64,000 nt of DNA from Glossina fuscipes (lineage: Eukaryota > Arthropoda > Insecta > Diptera > Glossinidae), in NCBI RefSeq assembly GCF_014805625.2, contig NW_023998567.1:1337078-1401077 (forward strand), written 5' to 3'. The translations under genes were made by a program, and so were the position numbers. Below the pieces are notes generated by a model. It was given only the letters and a program-made list of their open reading frames with translations, had not been told where the DNA came from and ran no database searches. This document shows positions 36,218 to 46,797 of the stretch, in pieces (positions within the stretch are counted from its first letter, which is position 1; the number at the start of each line of letters is the position of its first letter).

Positions 36218-36700
36218 TCATGTTGAGAACTTTTCTTCGATATTTAGTAACAGACAAATTTCTTTTATTAATTTATTGTCGAACCTTGTGTCTCTGTTGG
36301 ATGTTTTGAGTTGGCCATATTTAAGTATTACCTCTTCTTTTAATATTTTGGTAATTGATTTTGGGCTTTTATCTTCAATAGGATGTGCGATTATGTATTT
36401 TGTTAGTTCGCATTGTGTTGTTAATATGTAACGGAAGTTATTACAAGGTCTTATTGGTCCTACTGTATCTATACGTAGTGTTTCAAAAGATGTGGACGGT
36501 GTGTCCGTTATTGTAAGAAATTCCTTTGTATCTTTTATGCCGCTTTCGAATTTAAATTCTAACTTTTTTGTGTTCTTAATGGCATTTATTGACGTGCACT
36601 CCCACATATTTAATTGTTCATTATATATGTTTTCTTTACCGATTTGCTTCTGGTAATGACTAACGCCTTTTTTGTCCGTTCCTGTTCATTTTCTTTGGAT
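36218..36700 (-). pseudogene. Gypsy integrase, C-terminally truncated
   Basis: The frame 36607-36218 covers the DDE core: ITDTPSTSFETLRIDTVGP holds the first Asp. A later NRDTRFDNKLIKEI corresponds to the family's SDQGTEF-N region, with the Asp kept. It stops after NIEEKFST, so the third catalytic Glu and the C-terminal domain are missing. Only about 35 bases separate this stop from the LTR, so a deletion removed the end. The zinc-binding HHCC part lies in broken frames above 36600. Confidence 0.82.
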
Positions 36701-36774
36701 ATTCGAATCATATCTTTTAATACATCAGAATTTATATTTATCCTCGATAAAGCGTTAGTGTTGCTTGAACCTTT

Positions 36775-37086
36775 TTAATAAATTATGTCGAAATCGTAGT
36801 CTGATAATTCCATACTTATTCTGGTTAATTTTGAGGTTTTGTGGGAGAATAGTGATACTAGTGGTCTGCGATCAGTTATCACTGTGAATTTTTTGCCGAA
36901 TAAGTAGGGTTTGAAATGTGTTATTCCAAAGTGGATTCGAGTAGTTCTTTTTCTATAATTGGTTTGTTTTAGGGATTTGCTTGCGTATGCGATAGGTAAG
37001 TCTTGACTTATGTCTCCTTGGGATAGCACTGCTCCGAAGGTGTAATTTGATGCATCAGTTGTTAAAATGAACGTTGGTTTGTTCAT
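36775..37086 (-). pseudogene. Gypsy RNase H
   Basis: Reads FILTTDASNYTFGAVLSQGD, then LPIAYASKSLKQTNYRKRTT, then YLFGKKFTVITDRRPL and ELSDYDFDIIY. This is the gypsy RNase H with its Asp residues in TTDAS and ITDRR. The residue normally Glu before the second helix lies in RKRTTRIHF and appears changed. The frame is open for 103 codons. Confidence 0.85.
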
Positions 37087-37089
37087 TCG

Positions 37090-37790
37090 AAGTCTTTTTC
37101 CTTTTTCAGGAGATCGTTTAGTGGTTGTACCATGTTAGCAAAGTCTTTTATAAATTTTCTGTAATCGTTGCAGAATGCTACAAATCTTCTTACTTCGTCC
37201 ATATTTTTTGGTTGGGGGTAGCTTTTAATTGTTTCGTACTTGGCGGGATCTGGTTTTATGCCGTTGGGTGTTATTAGGAGTCCTAGATAGGTTACTTCTG
37301 GTTGTAGGAAGTTGCATTTGGACGGATTTAGTTTTAGGTTGTATTTGTTCGAGTACTTTCGTTAGGTTCCTGTTGCGATGCTCAAAGTTATATCCGTGTA
37401 TTATTATGTCGACTACGCATAAAAATTTTTCGCTGTCTAGTCCTGATAAAGCTAGTTAGTTATTTAAGTTAGCATTCTTTGGAAACTGTTGAACGAAATT
37501 TTTAGTCCGAATGGAAATCACGTGTACTGATAATGTCCGATTGGTGTTGAAAAGGCGGTTAAGGGTCAGGGGGTTTTGTTAAGTTTTATTTGATGAAATG
37601 AGTTTGTCATGTCCAAGGTGGAGAAATATTTTGCTCGTCCTAGTCTCTCTAGGATGTCTTCTAATCTTGTGAGGGGGAATTTGTCGTTTATTGTTTTCTC
37701 ATTTAATTTTCTGTAGTTAACTACTAGTCGCCATTTTTCTATGTCTGTCTGATTTTTTTTGGATACTGGTAAGAGTCGCGAGTACTGTTT
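37090..37790 (-). pseudogene. Gypsy reverse transcriptase, several frame breaks
   Basis: On the minus strand from about 37770: LPVSKKNQTDIEKWRLVVNY, RKLNEKTINDKFPLTRLEDI, AKYFSTLDMTNSFHQIKL near 37615, TAFSTPIGHYQY near 37560, FPFGLK near 37510. The catalytic YVDD block near 37420 reads CVVDIIIHGYNFEH and has lost one Asp. Downstream FVAFCNDYRKF near 37160 is the thumb-connection region. At least five breaks. Confidence 0.82.
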
Positions 37791-37885
37791 GAAATATTTT
37801 GAAGATTTTTATGAGTTATTGTTTTTGAGAGTTGCTAACAGTATCTAGTTTTATGGATTGTAATATTTGTTGGAATCGTTGTTCA

Positions 37886-38480
37886 TTATGTTGAGTGTGT
37901 ACGTTGGTGTTTTGTATGAGTTGGGAGGTGTTGAGTGGTTCGGTGTTGATATGTAGATGTTGTATTGTATTTATCTAGTGTATTTAATATTTTAATGTGT
38001 TTTTGTTCGTTTTTTGGTATTATAGACTTGGCTAAAAATATTCGTTTTTGTATTTCTTTACTTAGTACTAAAGTATCGCTGTCTATTTTGATATCTAAGG
38101 GAACTATAACTTCGCATTTTGCAGGGAGAAATTTGTTGCTTTTGTTAAGTATTTCATTGTATATGAGCAGCTTAATTTGGTCATCATGTGTATTAATTGT
38201 AAGAGAGAAATTTCCATAATTTATGTTACATGCATACTTGTGTAACAAGTCTCTTCCTATGATTCCATGGGTTTTTGTTCGGAAGTTCTGGTCTACTAAT
38301 GTTGAGTGGTTTCATTCCCTAGATTTATATTTAAATGTGTTATTCCCAATGTTTCTATGCATTCGTTGGTTATTCCTGTTAGGTTAATACATTTTGAGTT
38401 GTTTAGTGGGTAGTGTTCCAAAAGGTGTGCTTTACAGAGGCTGATGTCTGCTCCTGTGTCTAATAGAAATGATATATCTG
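37886..38480 (-). pseudogene. Gypsy protease region, broken
   Basis: The frame above 38470 ends with a stretch around 38455 consistent with the protease FLLDTGAD motif (reverse complement of 38440-38470 reads ISFLLDTGADIS). Further on, 38350-38250 and the frame 38248-37886 (YGNFSLTINTHDDQIKLLIY, then a Lys-rich part) lie between protease and reverse transcriptase. Frames shift more than once. Confidence 0.65.
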
Positions 38481-39860
38481 GTTTTGTTGCATAGTGGATA
38501 TTTATTAGTATACAGTTGGATAATTTTGAGATGGAGAAGATATGAGAGTTTGCTTGGTTTAAATGTTTGGTGGACGCCTGATTTAAATGTTTGGTCCGGG
38601 CGAAATCCTTTTTCCTGGTTTTGTATAGCGTGTGCGTGTTTGTTTTCGTTGTTGTTTTTCTGATTTCTGTTGTTATTGTTATTTTGATTTCGATAATTGA
38701 AGTTCCTATTGTAGTTGTTGGGATTGGGATTATTATTATTGTTCCTAATTAAATTGTTTTTATTATTATTATAACAATTCGTGTTTTGATTATTGTATCT
38801 TTGATTGTGATTATAGTTGTGATATTGATTCCTGTTGTCCTGGTTAGTGTAGGAGTTTTTGTTGTTGTTGTGGCGATTGTATGAATTTTTCTTTTGGTAA
38901 TTTACTCTCAACACCTGTGAATTTGTTTGGGTCGCACTTTCATATTGTAGCGCAATATTAATTGCTTCAGAAAAGGTTTTTGGATGGGCTGCGAAGATAG
39001 TAACTTTAATGTAGTCTTCGAGACCGTTTTTGAATACGGTTAAGGCGTACGTAACGTTGATATTGGTAATGACGAATGTTTTTGCGGTAGTGGGGTTGGG
39101 GCCGAGTTCATTGAATTGAAGATAATTTATACCTGCTTTTATGAGTAATATTTTGTCTTTGAAACCTGTGATAATACCTTTTTGTGTCGTTTGGTTTAAT
39201 ATTGAATGTAGTTATGGTATTGTTTGATTTGATTTATATTTATTTTCAAGTTTGGCTCTCAATTCTTGTAGTGTTGTTGGCATATCACTTGCAAAGGCTT
39301 TTTAAACCTTTGAGGACTGTTTGCAATAGAAGGTGTATTTTATCAGTTGCGGTATAGCTTTTTCTTTTAAGGTTTTATGTATTATTTCAATAACTTTTAT
39401 GAAGCAGTTGATATCTTTATATTTGCCAGTAAATGTGGGTATGGACTTGGAGGCTGTTTCTCGGTTGAAACCCATTTTTGGTTGTATTTTACTTTCTACT
39501 TTGCTGGGGTCTATGTCTTTTAGAAATTCTTCGGTTGCTTCAATTCCTAATAATTCTTTTGCTGTTTTATATTGCTTCTTAAATGTGTGTATTTTATTTA
39601 ATACCTCTGGTTTTTCTGGCCTTGTGTTAGTTTTTAACATAGTGTGGATCACTTGTTCACTAATTTTCTAGTTCTTCCAACTTGTTTTCGATTGTTTCTT
39701 TCTTATAGGTTTTGGTGCCTAGTTTTTTAAGGTTAGAAATTATCCTATCTATGGAGATGTTAATTTCATCTATCCTTTCTACTAAAGAACAAAAAAAAAT
39801 TTTTTTTTTTTTATTTAAGTTTTCAATAGTCTGTTTATATGCATGTATATTCTGCATATA
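38432..39860 (-). pseudogene. Gypsy gag with Asn-rich tail, broken
   Basis: The frame 39857-39660 starts the protein (Lys-rich, helical). 39652-39302 carries the conserved gag stretch SIPTFTGKYKDINCFIKVIE. The region near 39200-38930 holds further gag in shifted frames. The frame from 38914 is an extreme Asn/Tyr/Arg-rich tail (for example NYRNQNNNNNRNQKNNNENK), which replaces the zinc knuckles in some gypsy branches such as 17.6. Gag would form the particle and bind RNA. Confidence 0.75.
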
Positions 39861-40266
39861 GGTTTGTATGCTTATATAAATGTATCCGCTTGTTTAGTAA
39901 TCATATATATTTTCATTCCAATATTATTAATTTTCTTAATTTTAATATTCCTTATATATTCATTCTATTCTTCTAATATTTATTTTGAATGCTAAGTATA
40001 TAATTATTAGTAGTATTATGACGTAAATGAAGTTGTCCTTCATGTAAATGATACTAATCTCGTTATCGAGAATTTTGACGTCCAGCATTTTTAAATATCT
40101 GTTTTCCGTGGCACTGAGGGGTGTGGGCGGAAAGTTTGGTTTTAACGTGGTGTAGCTTTGGCAGGATCTAAACATGTTGATCAGAAAGCAGGATCGGTTG
40201 CAAGATCGTGGAATCAAAAAATTTTTGCTGCCTCGGAAATTGAAAAATATAGGCAGGTTAACGCAT

Positions 40267-40283
40267 AGTTTGCAGGATCGCCA
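40267..40283 (-). other. Gypsy primer-binding site
   Basis: TGGCGATCCTGCAAACT on the minus strand starts right after the LTR end ATTACA. TGGCG starts are typical of tRNA 3'-CCA complements in gypsy elements. The tRNA species was not determined. Confidence 0.65.
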
Positions 40284-40455
40284 TGTAATATTTTTTATGG
40301 AACATTCATAGGGAGTCTTTCCAAGTGTGACTGAGTTTTAATGGTGTATTACCCTATGCTGCTCGGCTTCAGAACGCCAAGTCGATCTGCTTCATAAAAT
40401 GCCAATCGAGATCGGCTAAAAGCAGTCTCTACAAATTTAGGCGGATGGAACGCCC
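40284..40455 (-). repeat. Gypsy 5' LTR
   Basis: Matches 36012-36182 over its length with scattered changes. The minus-strand start is TGGC-like but mutated (GGGC). It lies in the position of a 5' LTR, next to the primer-binding site. Confidence 0.78.
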
Positions 40456-40594
40456 TTTGGTCAACAGCAAATGAAACGCTTATATTTTGAATTGCTATGC
40501 AACAATTAACTTTATTTAATTCTTACCTGGGTATTTTTAAAAAAAATGTTGTAATAAATTATGCTAGCGTAAACAAAGAATAATTGTTTTAATT

Positions 40595-40755
40595 GGGGCG
40601 CTTGGCAAGGTATTGCATTTCGTAATCCAATACTCATCCAATTAAAGTGTGACATAATTTTCATTTTTCTTCTAGCAAAAGAATTATGCTGAATTTGTTT
40701 AATTCTGTCACACTTCAAAGTGGATGCTTATAACGATATGTGATCACACTACAAT
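40595..40755. repeat. Short interspersed repeat R-B, copy 1
   Basis: Shares with 54415-54597 a GGGGCGC start, AAAGTGTGACATA in the middle and an end of the form TATGTxxTCACACTAxAAT. It sits just past the 3' end of LINE copy C. It is probably a small non-autonomous element. Confidence 0.5.
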
Positions 40756-42540
40756 TTATTTATTTATATTTTTGGATGTTGAGTTAAGGTGGACTAAGAT
40801 AATAAGCTAAAGCCGACATATTAAGTGTAGTTGGAGATTGTTCAGTTTTATTTATTTAAAACAAATTAACTGCCGAATTTAATTGATTCTTAGAAGTAAA
40901 TCTTATATTAATTAATATTAAAAACTAGAAGAAATAAGGACAAAATGTATATTTACATTAAGGAATTCAGAATTAGAAGGGAAAAAAAGGCATCTCCATA
41001 ACCAGCACGGGCGCACACCTACAATCATTGCAGAAACAAATTGCAAATGAACGCCTAAGCCATCGCAAACAGGCAAAAGGTTGGCAATCGATACAGCAGA
41101 CAATAGTTAATTTTCGAATCATAATGAGATATTAAGGTTAAAAGTTAGTTTAAATATGACATAGACAAATCGCGCGTATTAAGCAAAGTTGTTTTGATAG
41201 ACTTTCAAGAATCCGAATTCATGTGTTACACATCATTTAGGTTTTTGTAAATGACTCTAAACGAGTTAAAATGCTCCCAATTATATTCACGTTGACTCAA
41301 CTTAATGAAAATATACTGCCTAGAGAAGCGTTTAGGGACATTGAAACCTATCTCACCAAGTAATGTGGACTAATTTATAGTACAATTAAATAACTGAATT
41401 AGGACGGAAACACCAAGAGTTATTCTACGTTTCTTAAGTGACCCTAAGCATAACAGAAACAACCTATTTTCATACGGAGGAAGAGAGGCAATTGGATCCC
41501 AACCCAAATTTCTAATGGCAAACAGCAAGAATTGCGTTTGAACTGATTCAATTGAATTCGCATAACATCTATAGGAAGGCGATCACACAACCGAGGCATA
41601 CTCGAATATTGGTCTAACTAAGCACATGCATAGTTTTTTGGTAATTCACTTCCTTGGATCACCTCTTAACGAAATCAAGCGCGGATTTAGCTTTACTTAA
41701 AGAGAGCTCAATGCGAAAATTAAAACGTAATCTTCGGTCAAATAGAAACCCCGAATCGATGACTCAACGTCCTCCAACTTGTGTGAGTCAATGAAATACT
41801 TGGTACTGAATGAGTTGAGAGAAGAAACTCCTGGCATTTTTTATAATTCAGTTTCATAAAATTTAAAGAGTACTATGTAAACATATTATTTAGGTCAATT
41901 TGAAGCTGATGCGATTGCGATTCCAAGAAGAAGGAAGAAAACAGTTTGACATCGTCAACAGCGTACATTAAGATCGTTGGCAGCGTACATTAAGATCTGG
42001 CAGGGGCCTGTAGTTTGAATATCAATAAGTTATGGTTAACTAAGTCAAACGTTTTGCTAAAGTCAGTATATACGACATTCGTGCGGAATTCACAAAAAAA
42101 AAACCGTGAAAACATGGCATGTAAATTCTAAGTGATTCGTAACAGTTTCCGAAAGCTATCCTGAAAATATAAGAATTTGTAACAATTCGCTCAAACAACT
42201 TGGGTAAGTCACACAACTTGGCAATGTCTCGCAACGTGATGTCTGTTTTCACATTTGTAAAGCAGAATAAGGAAATTACTCTTCTAACACAAAGGGAAAG
42301 CAGCTAACTTCAAAAACTGATGAACATAACTTTGAATGATCTATTATGCAGATGCGAGCTTATCCATTTCACTCAGTAGAAAGGGATGTGGAGTGTGAAG
42401 ATCAATAAATCATGGAAAGTAATTCAAACGCTTTGATAAGATCAGTATCTACGACATATGACACGCACGCATGTGACACCTACGAGCACGTGCTCAATGT
42501 TGATGTTGAGTTAAGATGATTCCTTTTTTTTTTGGTTGTT
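40755..42540 (-). mobile_element. NLR-2 LINE, copy C (3' half)
   Basis: On the minus strand it matches copy A from the reverse transcriptase to the 3' tail. Near 42240 is DITLRDIAKLCDLPKLFERI, near 42050 a SKTFDLV-like motif, near 41950 the YADD block, near 41350 the ORF2 end, and near 41080-40920 a 3' UTR match to 8135-8290 of copy A. The tail near 40760 is AAATAAATA-like. A second SKAFE-like block at 42340-42470 repeats the 42000-42075 stretch, so a duplication or a second fragment is present. Confidence 0.78.
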
Positions 42541-43010
42541 GAATGGAGGTGGATTAAGCCGTCAAGCTCGTGGCTTATATGTCCGGATAATAAACAGTCG
42601 TAATTATTAGTGAAAATTCTTTATAAAACACAACAATAAAAAAAGCGGCCATAATAGCTATTTGGGGAAATTGCAGATTTGGAGGACTAATTCAGCAGCT
42701 TATAAATTTGTTAGTCGGTCTTAAAGCAGCGTCCTGTACAACGCCATTATCGCAATTGTTACTACGGCTCGACTTCAATAATTGGTTCAGTATTCGGAGA
42801 ATACGGGAAAGTTCTTAAATATTGTTTTTCTACAAAATTAAAATGTAAATTTAAAGATTGTTCCAAAAGTTGCCCATATTTAACATCGGAGGCGCTTAAT
42901 TTCCTCGAAAATCAGTTCTCTAAGAAACAATAAAAAAGGAGAGATATGTTTACCTTAAGAAAAGTTATAACAATATATCGATTAAACATGTTTGCTTATC
43001 ACCCAATTAC

Positions 43011-43051
<41 letters not shown>

Positions 43052-43189
43052 GGTATTATTAGGAAAAAATTAATCCATCAGCTCAGGTACTATTCACTTT
43101 ATTTATTTTACAATCGACGCATTTGTTTTTGTTAGTCTTATGAGCAATAAGCGCAAAATAATGTTCTTATTTTTGAAAAAACGAATGTT
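42541..43189. other. No gene; AT microsatellite at 43013-43046
   Basis: Nothing coding recognised. At 43013-43046 the dinucleotide AT is repeated 17 times without interruption. Confidence 0.8.
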
Positions 43190-43987
43190 CTCAGATTATT
43201 TTCTTCTTTGAACGTGCGCGAACAATAATTGACATGTATGCGCGGCTATTACACATTTTCCATTCTGCGTCACATATACATGCATTCATATTTAGGAATC
43301 GCAATGAAATGAATGAAAACTGAACAACGCCATTGCTATGAGCCAACACTAAAATAAAACGCACACATTGCAAATTTTTTGTGGTTAACATGACCGACGC
43401 ACTAGGTAAAGGTTTACCAACGGCCACAATTTGCTGCCGAAAATCATCCGCATCTGTGCAAGTACTCATAAATTGATTGCTTAAATCTCGACTGCTGGAG
43501 CGAGTATGGCCTAAAAATAAGAAACGTCAATCGCCACATTAATTAGTTATTTAGAAAATGAATATCTTACCTCTCCAATCTACATCCAAATGAGTATTGT
43601 TGGCAAAAATTGACATGACATAATGCGGTGGGAAAGATGCACCACAAATGGCCGTTATGAAAGAATCTCGAGGATTCAGCATAAAGCGGCATAATTTTGC
43701 ATGGCAGTGGCACAAAAGCTGACAACAAGCCTGACTAACTAGAATTAACTAATTTCAAACATAGAAGCTTGTGTTCCTCTTCAGTTATTACGGCTGAATT
43801 GTGCGTCGGATGCTGTAATAAAATGCCAGACTTGAAGACGAACAGAAATGTACTGAAAATAAAATCGCATACCATTTCAGGTATCATTTGTATGACACTA
43901 CCAATTGAACGTGTTATAGCAAAAGCTAAAGAAATGCGATAACTTTCCGGTATATCAGAAGCCGCATTTTTATCTAACATTTCCAAG
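43190..43987 (-). pseudogene. Cellular gene fragment X2, two exons with intact 60-bp intron
   Basis: Exon 1 starts at 43987 after a good acceptor (TTCTAAATTTAG). It reads [20 protein letters not shown], then [18 protein letters not shown] and [14 protein letters not shown], then breaks frame near 43740. It continues with [40 protein letters not shown] and HLDVDWRG, ending at 43571 before GTAAGA. The intron 43570-43511 ends TTTTTAG. Exon 2 (43510 on) joins in frame: [17 protein letters not shown], then [17 protein letters not shown] and VMLTTKNLQ, after which the match to a coding pattern fades. I cannot name the protein; it looks helical and conserved. Upstream and downstream exons are absent, so this is a fragment. 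Confidence 0.68.
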
Positions 43988-44065
43988 CTAAATTTAGAAC
44001 TAATAAATACATTTATTTAAATGCTCATTTTATTTTAAGAATTTTTACTTCCTGAACGGCTTTTG

Positions 44066-44640
44066 CTAAGCCAGGAGCAAATGATGCCACCAAACACAGA
44101 AATGCTCCACGAGAAACAAAATCACATTGATAGTTAGCGTTATGAGCGGATAAAAATTCATTTGTGAAGTACCATTTTGTTGTCCCATCAGTACTGTCGG
44201 ATTAAGGTTTAATAGAATCCGATATGCTAGTATTACGTTTTCATCGACATATTTGAAAAAGAATTGCGCAAAATAACCCAAAAGAATGGTAGCAATACCC
44301 AATATGAAAGAGATCATACCAAGCAATTGTGACGATATTTTACTTCAGCCTTAGTGTAAATTTTGTGTATGAATTTCAGTTGGAAATAATTTAAGAAACC
44401 ACCACAAAGACTGCTAAAGACGATAAACGCAGCTGATAAACCTAAAATTTTAAGTCGTTATTAAGTAAAAAAAAGAAAACTAAGAAGTAAAGCAAATTCC
44501 TAAAATTATATTTACGTACCCATTTTACCACGACACGTTGCAAAATGCACCTCTGTCGATCGAATTTTACCCAAGACACCCAGCAAAGCCATTGAACCAC
44601 CAATCATATGTAGAAAGGCGTGATATTTGCCTTTGCTAAG
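44066..44640 (-). pseudogene. Cytochrome b561 domain (CYB561D2-like) gene fragment with intact 78-bp intron
   Basis: Exon 1 (44640-44520) reads KYHAFLHMIGGSMALLGVLG then STEVHFATCRGKMG. The intron 44519-44442 has GTACGT and TTTTAG ends. Exon 2 joins in frame: GLSAAFIVFSSLCGGFLNYF, FIHKIYTKAEVKYRHN. A one-base frameshift near 44335 follows, then LLGMISFILGIATILLGYF, and a final membrane helix to a stop at 44066. Three to four hydrophobic segments, with His in FLHMIGG, VHFAT and YRHN, suit a di-haem transmembrane ascorbate-dependent reductase, closest in memory to CYB561D1/D2. The first part of the gene is cut off exactly where repeat R-A begins. Confidence 0.68.
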
Positions 44641-44880
44641 CTAGCTAGTTCGTGAGACGGGAGGAAGTTTTATAATTTGGCTTTCAGACACTCCTGAGAC
44701 GTTTGCACCTAAAAGAGTAGCACGTACCAACACGAGGACGAGGGCATACTGCGCCTTTCATTACCCGTCCTACCTATTGGGTTCCTTCGATCCTTCATTT
44801 CTATGGTAAAACCCGATGCTGGGTCCGAAAGCCCCACTAGATCTACCTTCCTCCGACTGTCCTTCCTTCAATTTAGAAAG
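44632..44880 (+). repeat. Interspersed repeat R-A, copy 2
   Basis: Same ordered blocks as 15115-15410. It sits between the truncated cytochrome b561 fragment and the start of the full NLR-1, so the three units are adjacent or nested. Confidence 0.58.
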
Positions 44881-45291
44881 CGTTTTTGCTTCATCTCCTT
44901 TTTTTTTTTTGTTTCTAAAAACTCTTGAAGTAGTGAAAATATATATAGTGAAGTTGCGGCATTTAAACAAAATCAACAAAGGCTTCGACGTCCTTGTGCT
45001 TCTCCGCAAATTGCGCAGCACCACCTGCTGTCTTCAACCTCATCCTGACAAGACTCACTTCGTCAACTCACCTGTACATTGGACATCAAGTAGCGGCGAT
45101 TCCTGTCAAATTCTTAAAACTGCTTTAACTTACAAGGCTTTGTTCTTCTCTGTCTCTGTCGGTTCCACCAAAAACGGCTGATTTCCATATCCCTTCTTTT
45201 CTCGGTAAGTCAGTTGATCCTTTTCTCTTGCCTTTAATCTAGCACCAAACCTAAAAGTCGCCCGCCTCTCAAGGGGGTGAGGGTCTCAAAC

Positions 45292-46797
45292 ATGTTACCA
45301 AACGATGACGATTTCGAAAATTTTGTTCGAATCACGCATAGCAAGGGTTCATTTAAAAGAAAAATCACAGCCCAGAACGAAGGTCTCAAAAAGATCATCT
45401 CTGATAAGAACAATTCATCTGTAAAAGACTTGACTGAGGATGTCAATATCATCCCTTAAAGTCCCCGATCGCTCCCTCTAGGAATAGGCCTCCCAATAAA
45501 GACAGCTCTGTGAACAGTAACAATAATCGTAGTCCCATAAAACGAAAGAGCTCTGACCCAACTAGTCCAAATCGTTATAGTGACGACACGACCGGTGAGT
45601 GCTACGTATTCATTTAAGTATGTAACAATAACCTAGAGAAACCTTTTCGCCTTAACTCAGATTTATTTTTTTTCGAACACATCAAAGATCTCAAATTGGA
45701 TGGTTTGATTAATATGAAAACCATCAGCAATGGCAAAGCCAAACTTGGTTTTGCCACTGCGGTTGATGCCAACAACTTTATAATAAACAATGATTTTGGT
45801 CCAAAGTCTTGCAAGGCCTACATCCCTAGAATTTTCACAGAAAAATTTGGGATCGTAAAAAACATTCCACCTTCAATTAAGGAAGAGGAGTTTCTCAACT
45901 CAGCTACCTCTGATATTGAAATCATTTCTGTTACAAGAATCCTCAGAAGAGACCCTGCAGACAGAGAAATGTTCATCCCAACAAACAGCCTAAAAATTGG
46001 TTTCAAGGGTAAACTAATTCCCAAGAGTATAAAATTCAACTATTGCAATATTCCAGTTGACTACTTCATTCCTTCCGTCAGGCTCTGCTATAATTGCGGC
46101 CGATTTGGTTACATCGCCAAATTCTGCAAAAGTAAGGAAAGCAGATGCCTGAACTGTGGCAAGTCACCGGCCTGTCCTACGGACTCATGCCTCTCCATCA
46201 AATGTCTAGGTTGCAGGTCGCTGGACCACAACGTAACATTTCGAGTGTCCAAAAAGAAAGAAAGAGGAAAATTTAAAAAAAATTTTAACCATCCAGAACT
46301 TATCTTTTAGAGAATACAAAGAGAAATTCTCTAACAACCCATACAATTTACTTGAAAACTATGACGTAAACTTCCCAGCAATGAAGGACAGCAATGCTCC
46401 TAACAATATCAGAGACCCTACTATTGATACAAATAATATTTTAATTAACAAAAACTTCAATGCAGTTTTAAAAAATAAAACAAGTATTCCCAAGTCCTTG
46501 CATAGAATGTCTCTCAAGACGCCCTCGACTTACAGTAACAAGTCGCAGGAGCCAAAAAACCCTACCCCACCCCCTGAAAAGCATACTTTCATCAATTACC
46601 ATAAATCCACTGAAATGGAGATAATTCTGGAAAAGATTTTCAGGATTCTCTCCATCTCTTCTCAAGAAGATATGCTTAAAACCATCCAAACAGAAATAAG
46701 TTCCCTTAAATCAAAATTTGATCTTTTAAAACAAGGTACGTCTGGGTCGGCCCTATCATGTTCTAACGTTTCTCATGACGTCCTTCCTACAGTATAA
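45292..46797 (+). pseudogene. NLR-1 ORF1, gag-like RNA-binding protein
   Basis: From ATG 45292 the protein starts MLPNDDDFENFVRITHSKGS. A one-base deletion near 45455 breaks it, and a TAA at 45614-45616 lies in the restored frame; the sister copy at 1-735 lacks both. The long middle frame (45696-46310) has a substrate-like fold region and three CCHC-type knuckles: CYNCGRFGYIAKFC, CLNCGKSPACPTDSC, CLGCRSLDHN. A second one-base shift near 46240 splits the last knuckle from its closing Cys. The tail (to the stop at 46795-46797) is Ser/Pro/Asn-rich. Such proteins coat the LINE RNA. Confidence 0.88.

Larger units (their letters stand above)
36012..40455 (-). mobile_element. Ty3/gypsy LTR retrotransposon, complete ends, dead
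   Basis: Two direct repeats bound a gag-pol region read on the minus strand. The LTRs (36012-36182 and 40284-40455, about 171 bp) follow the TG...CA rule on the left copy. A primer-binding site TGGCGATCCTGC abuts the right LTR. Genes run gag, protease, reverse transcriptase, RNase H, integrase. The integrase is cut short next to the 3' LTR and there is no env. The two LTRs differ at many positions, so the insertion is old. No target duplication was found. Confidence 0.88.

Noticed and set aside
43013..43046. AT repeat as CRISPR-like or functional array
   Set aside because: A plain AT microsatellite; no spacers.
45234..45452. Open frames on the strand opposite to NLR-1 ORF1 (also 94-399)
   Set aside because: They are antisense shadows of the ORF1 start in both copies, with no independent signal.
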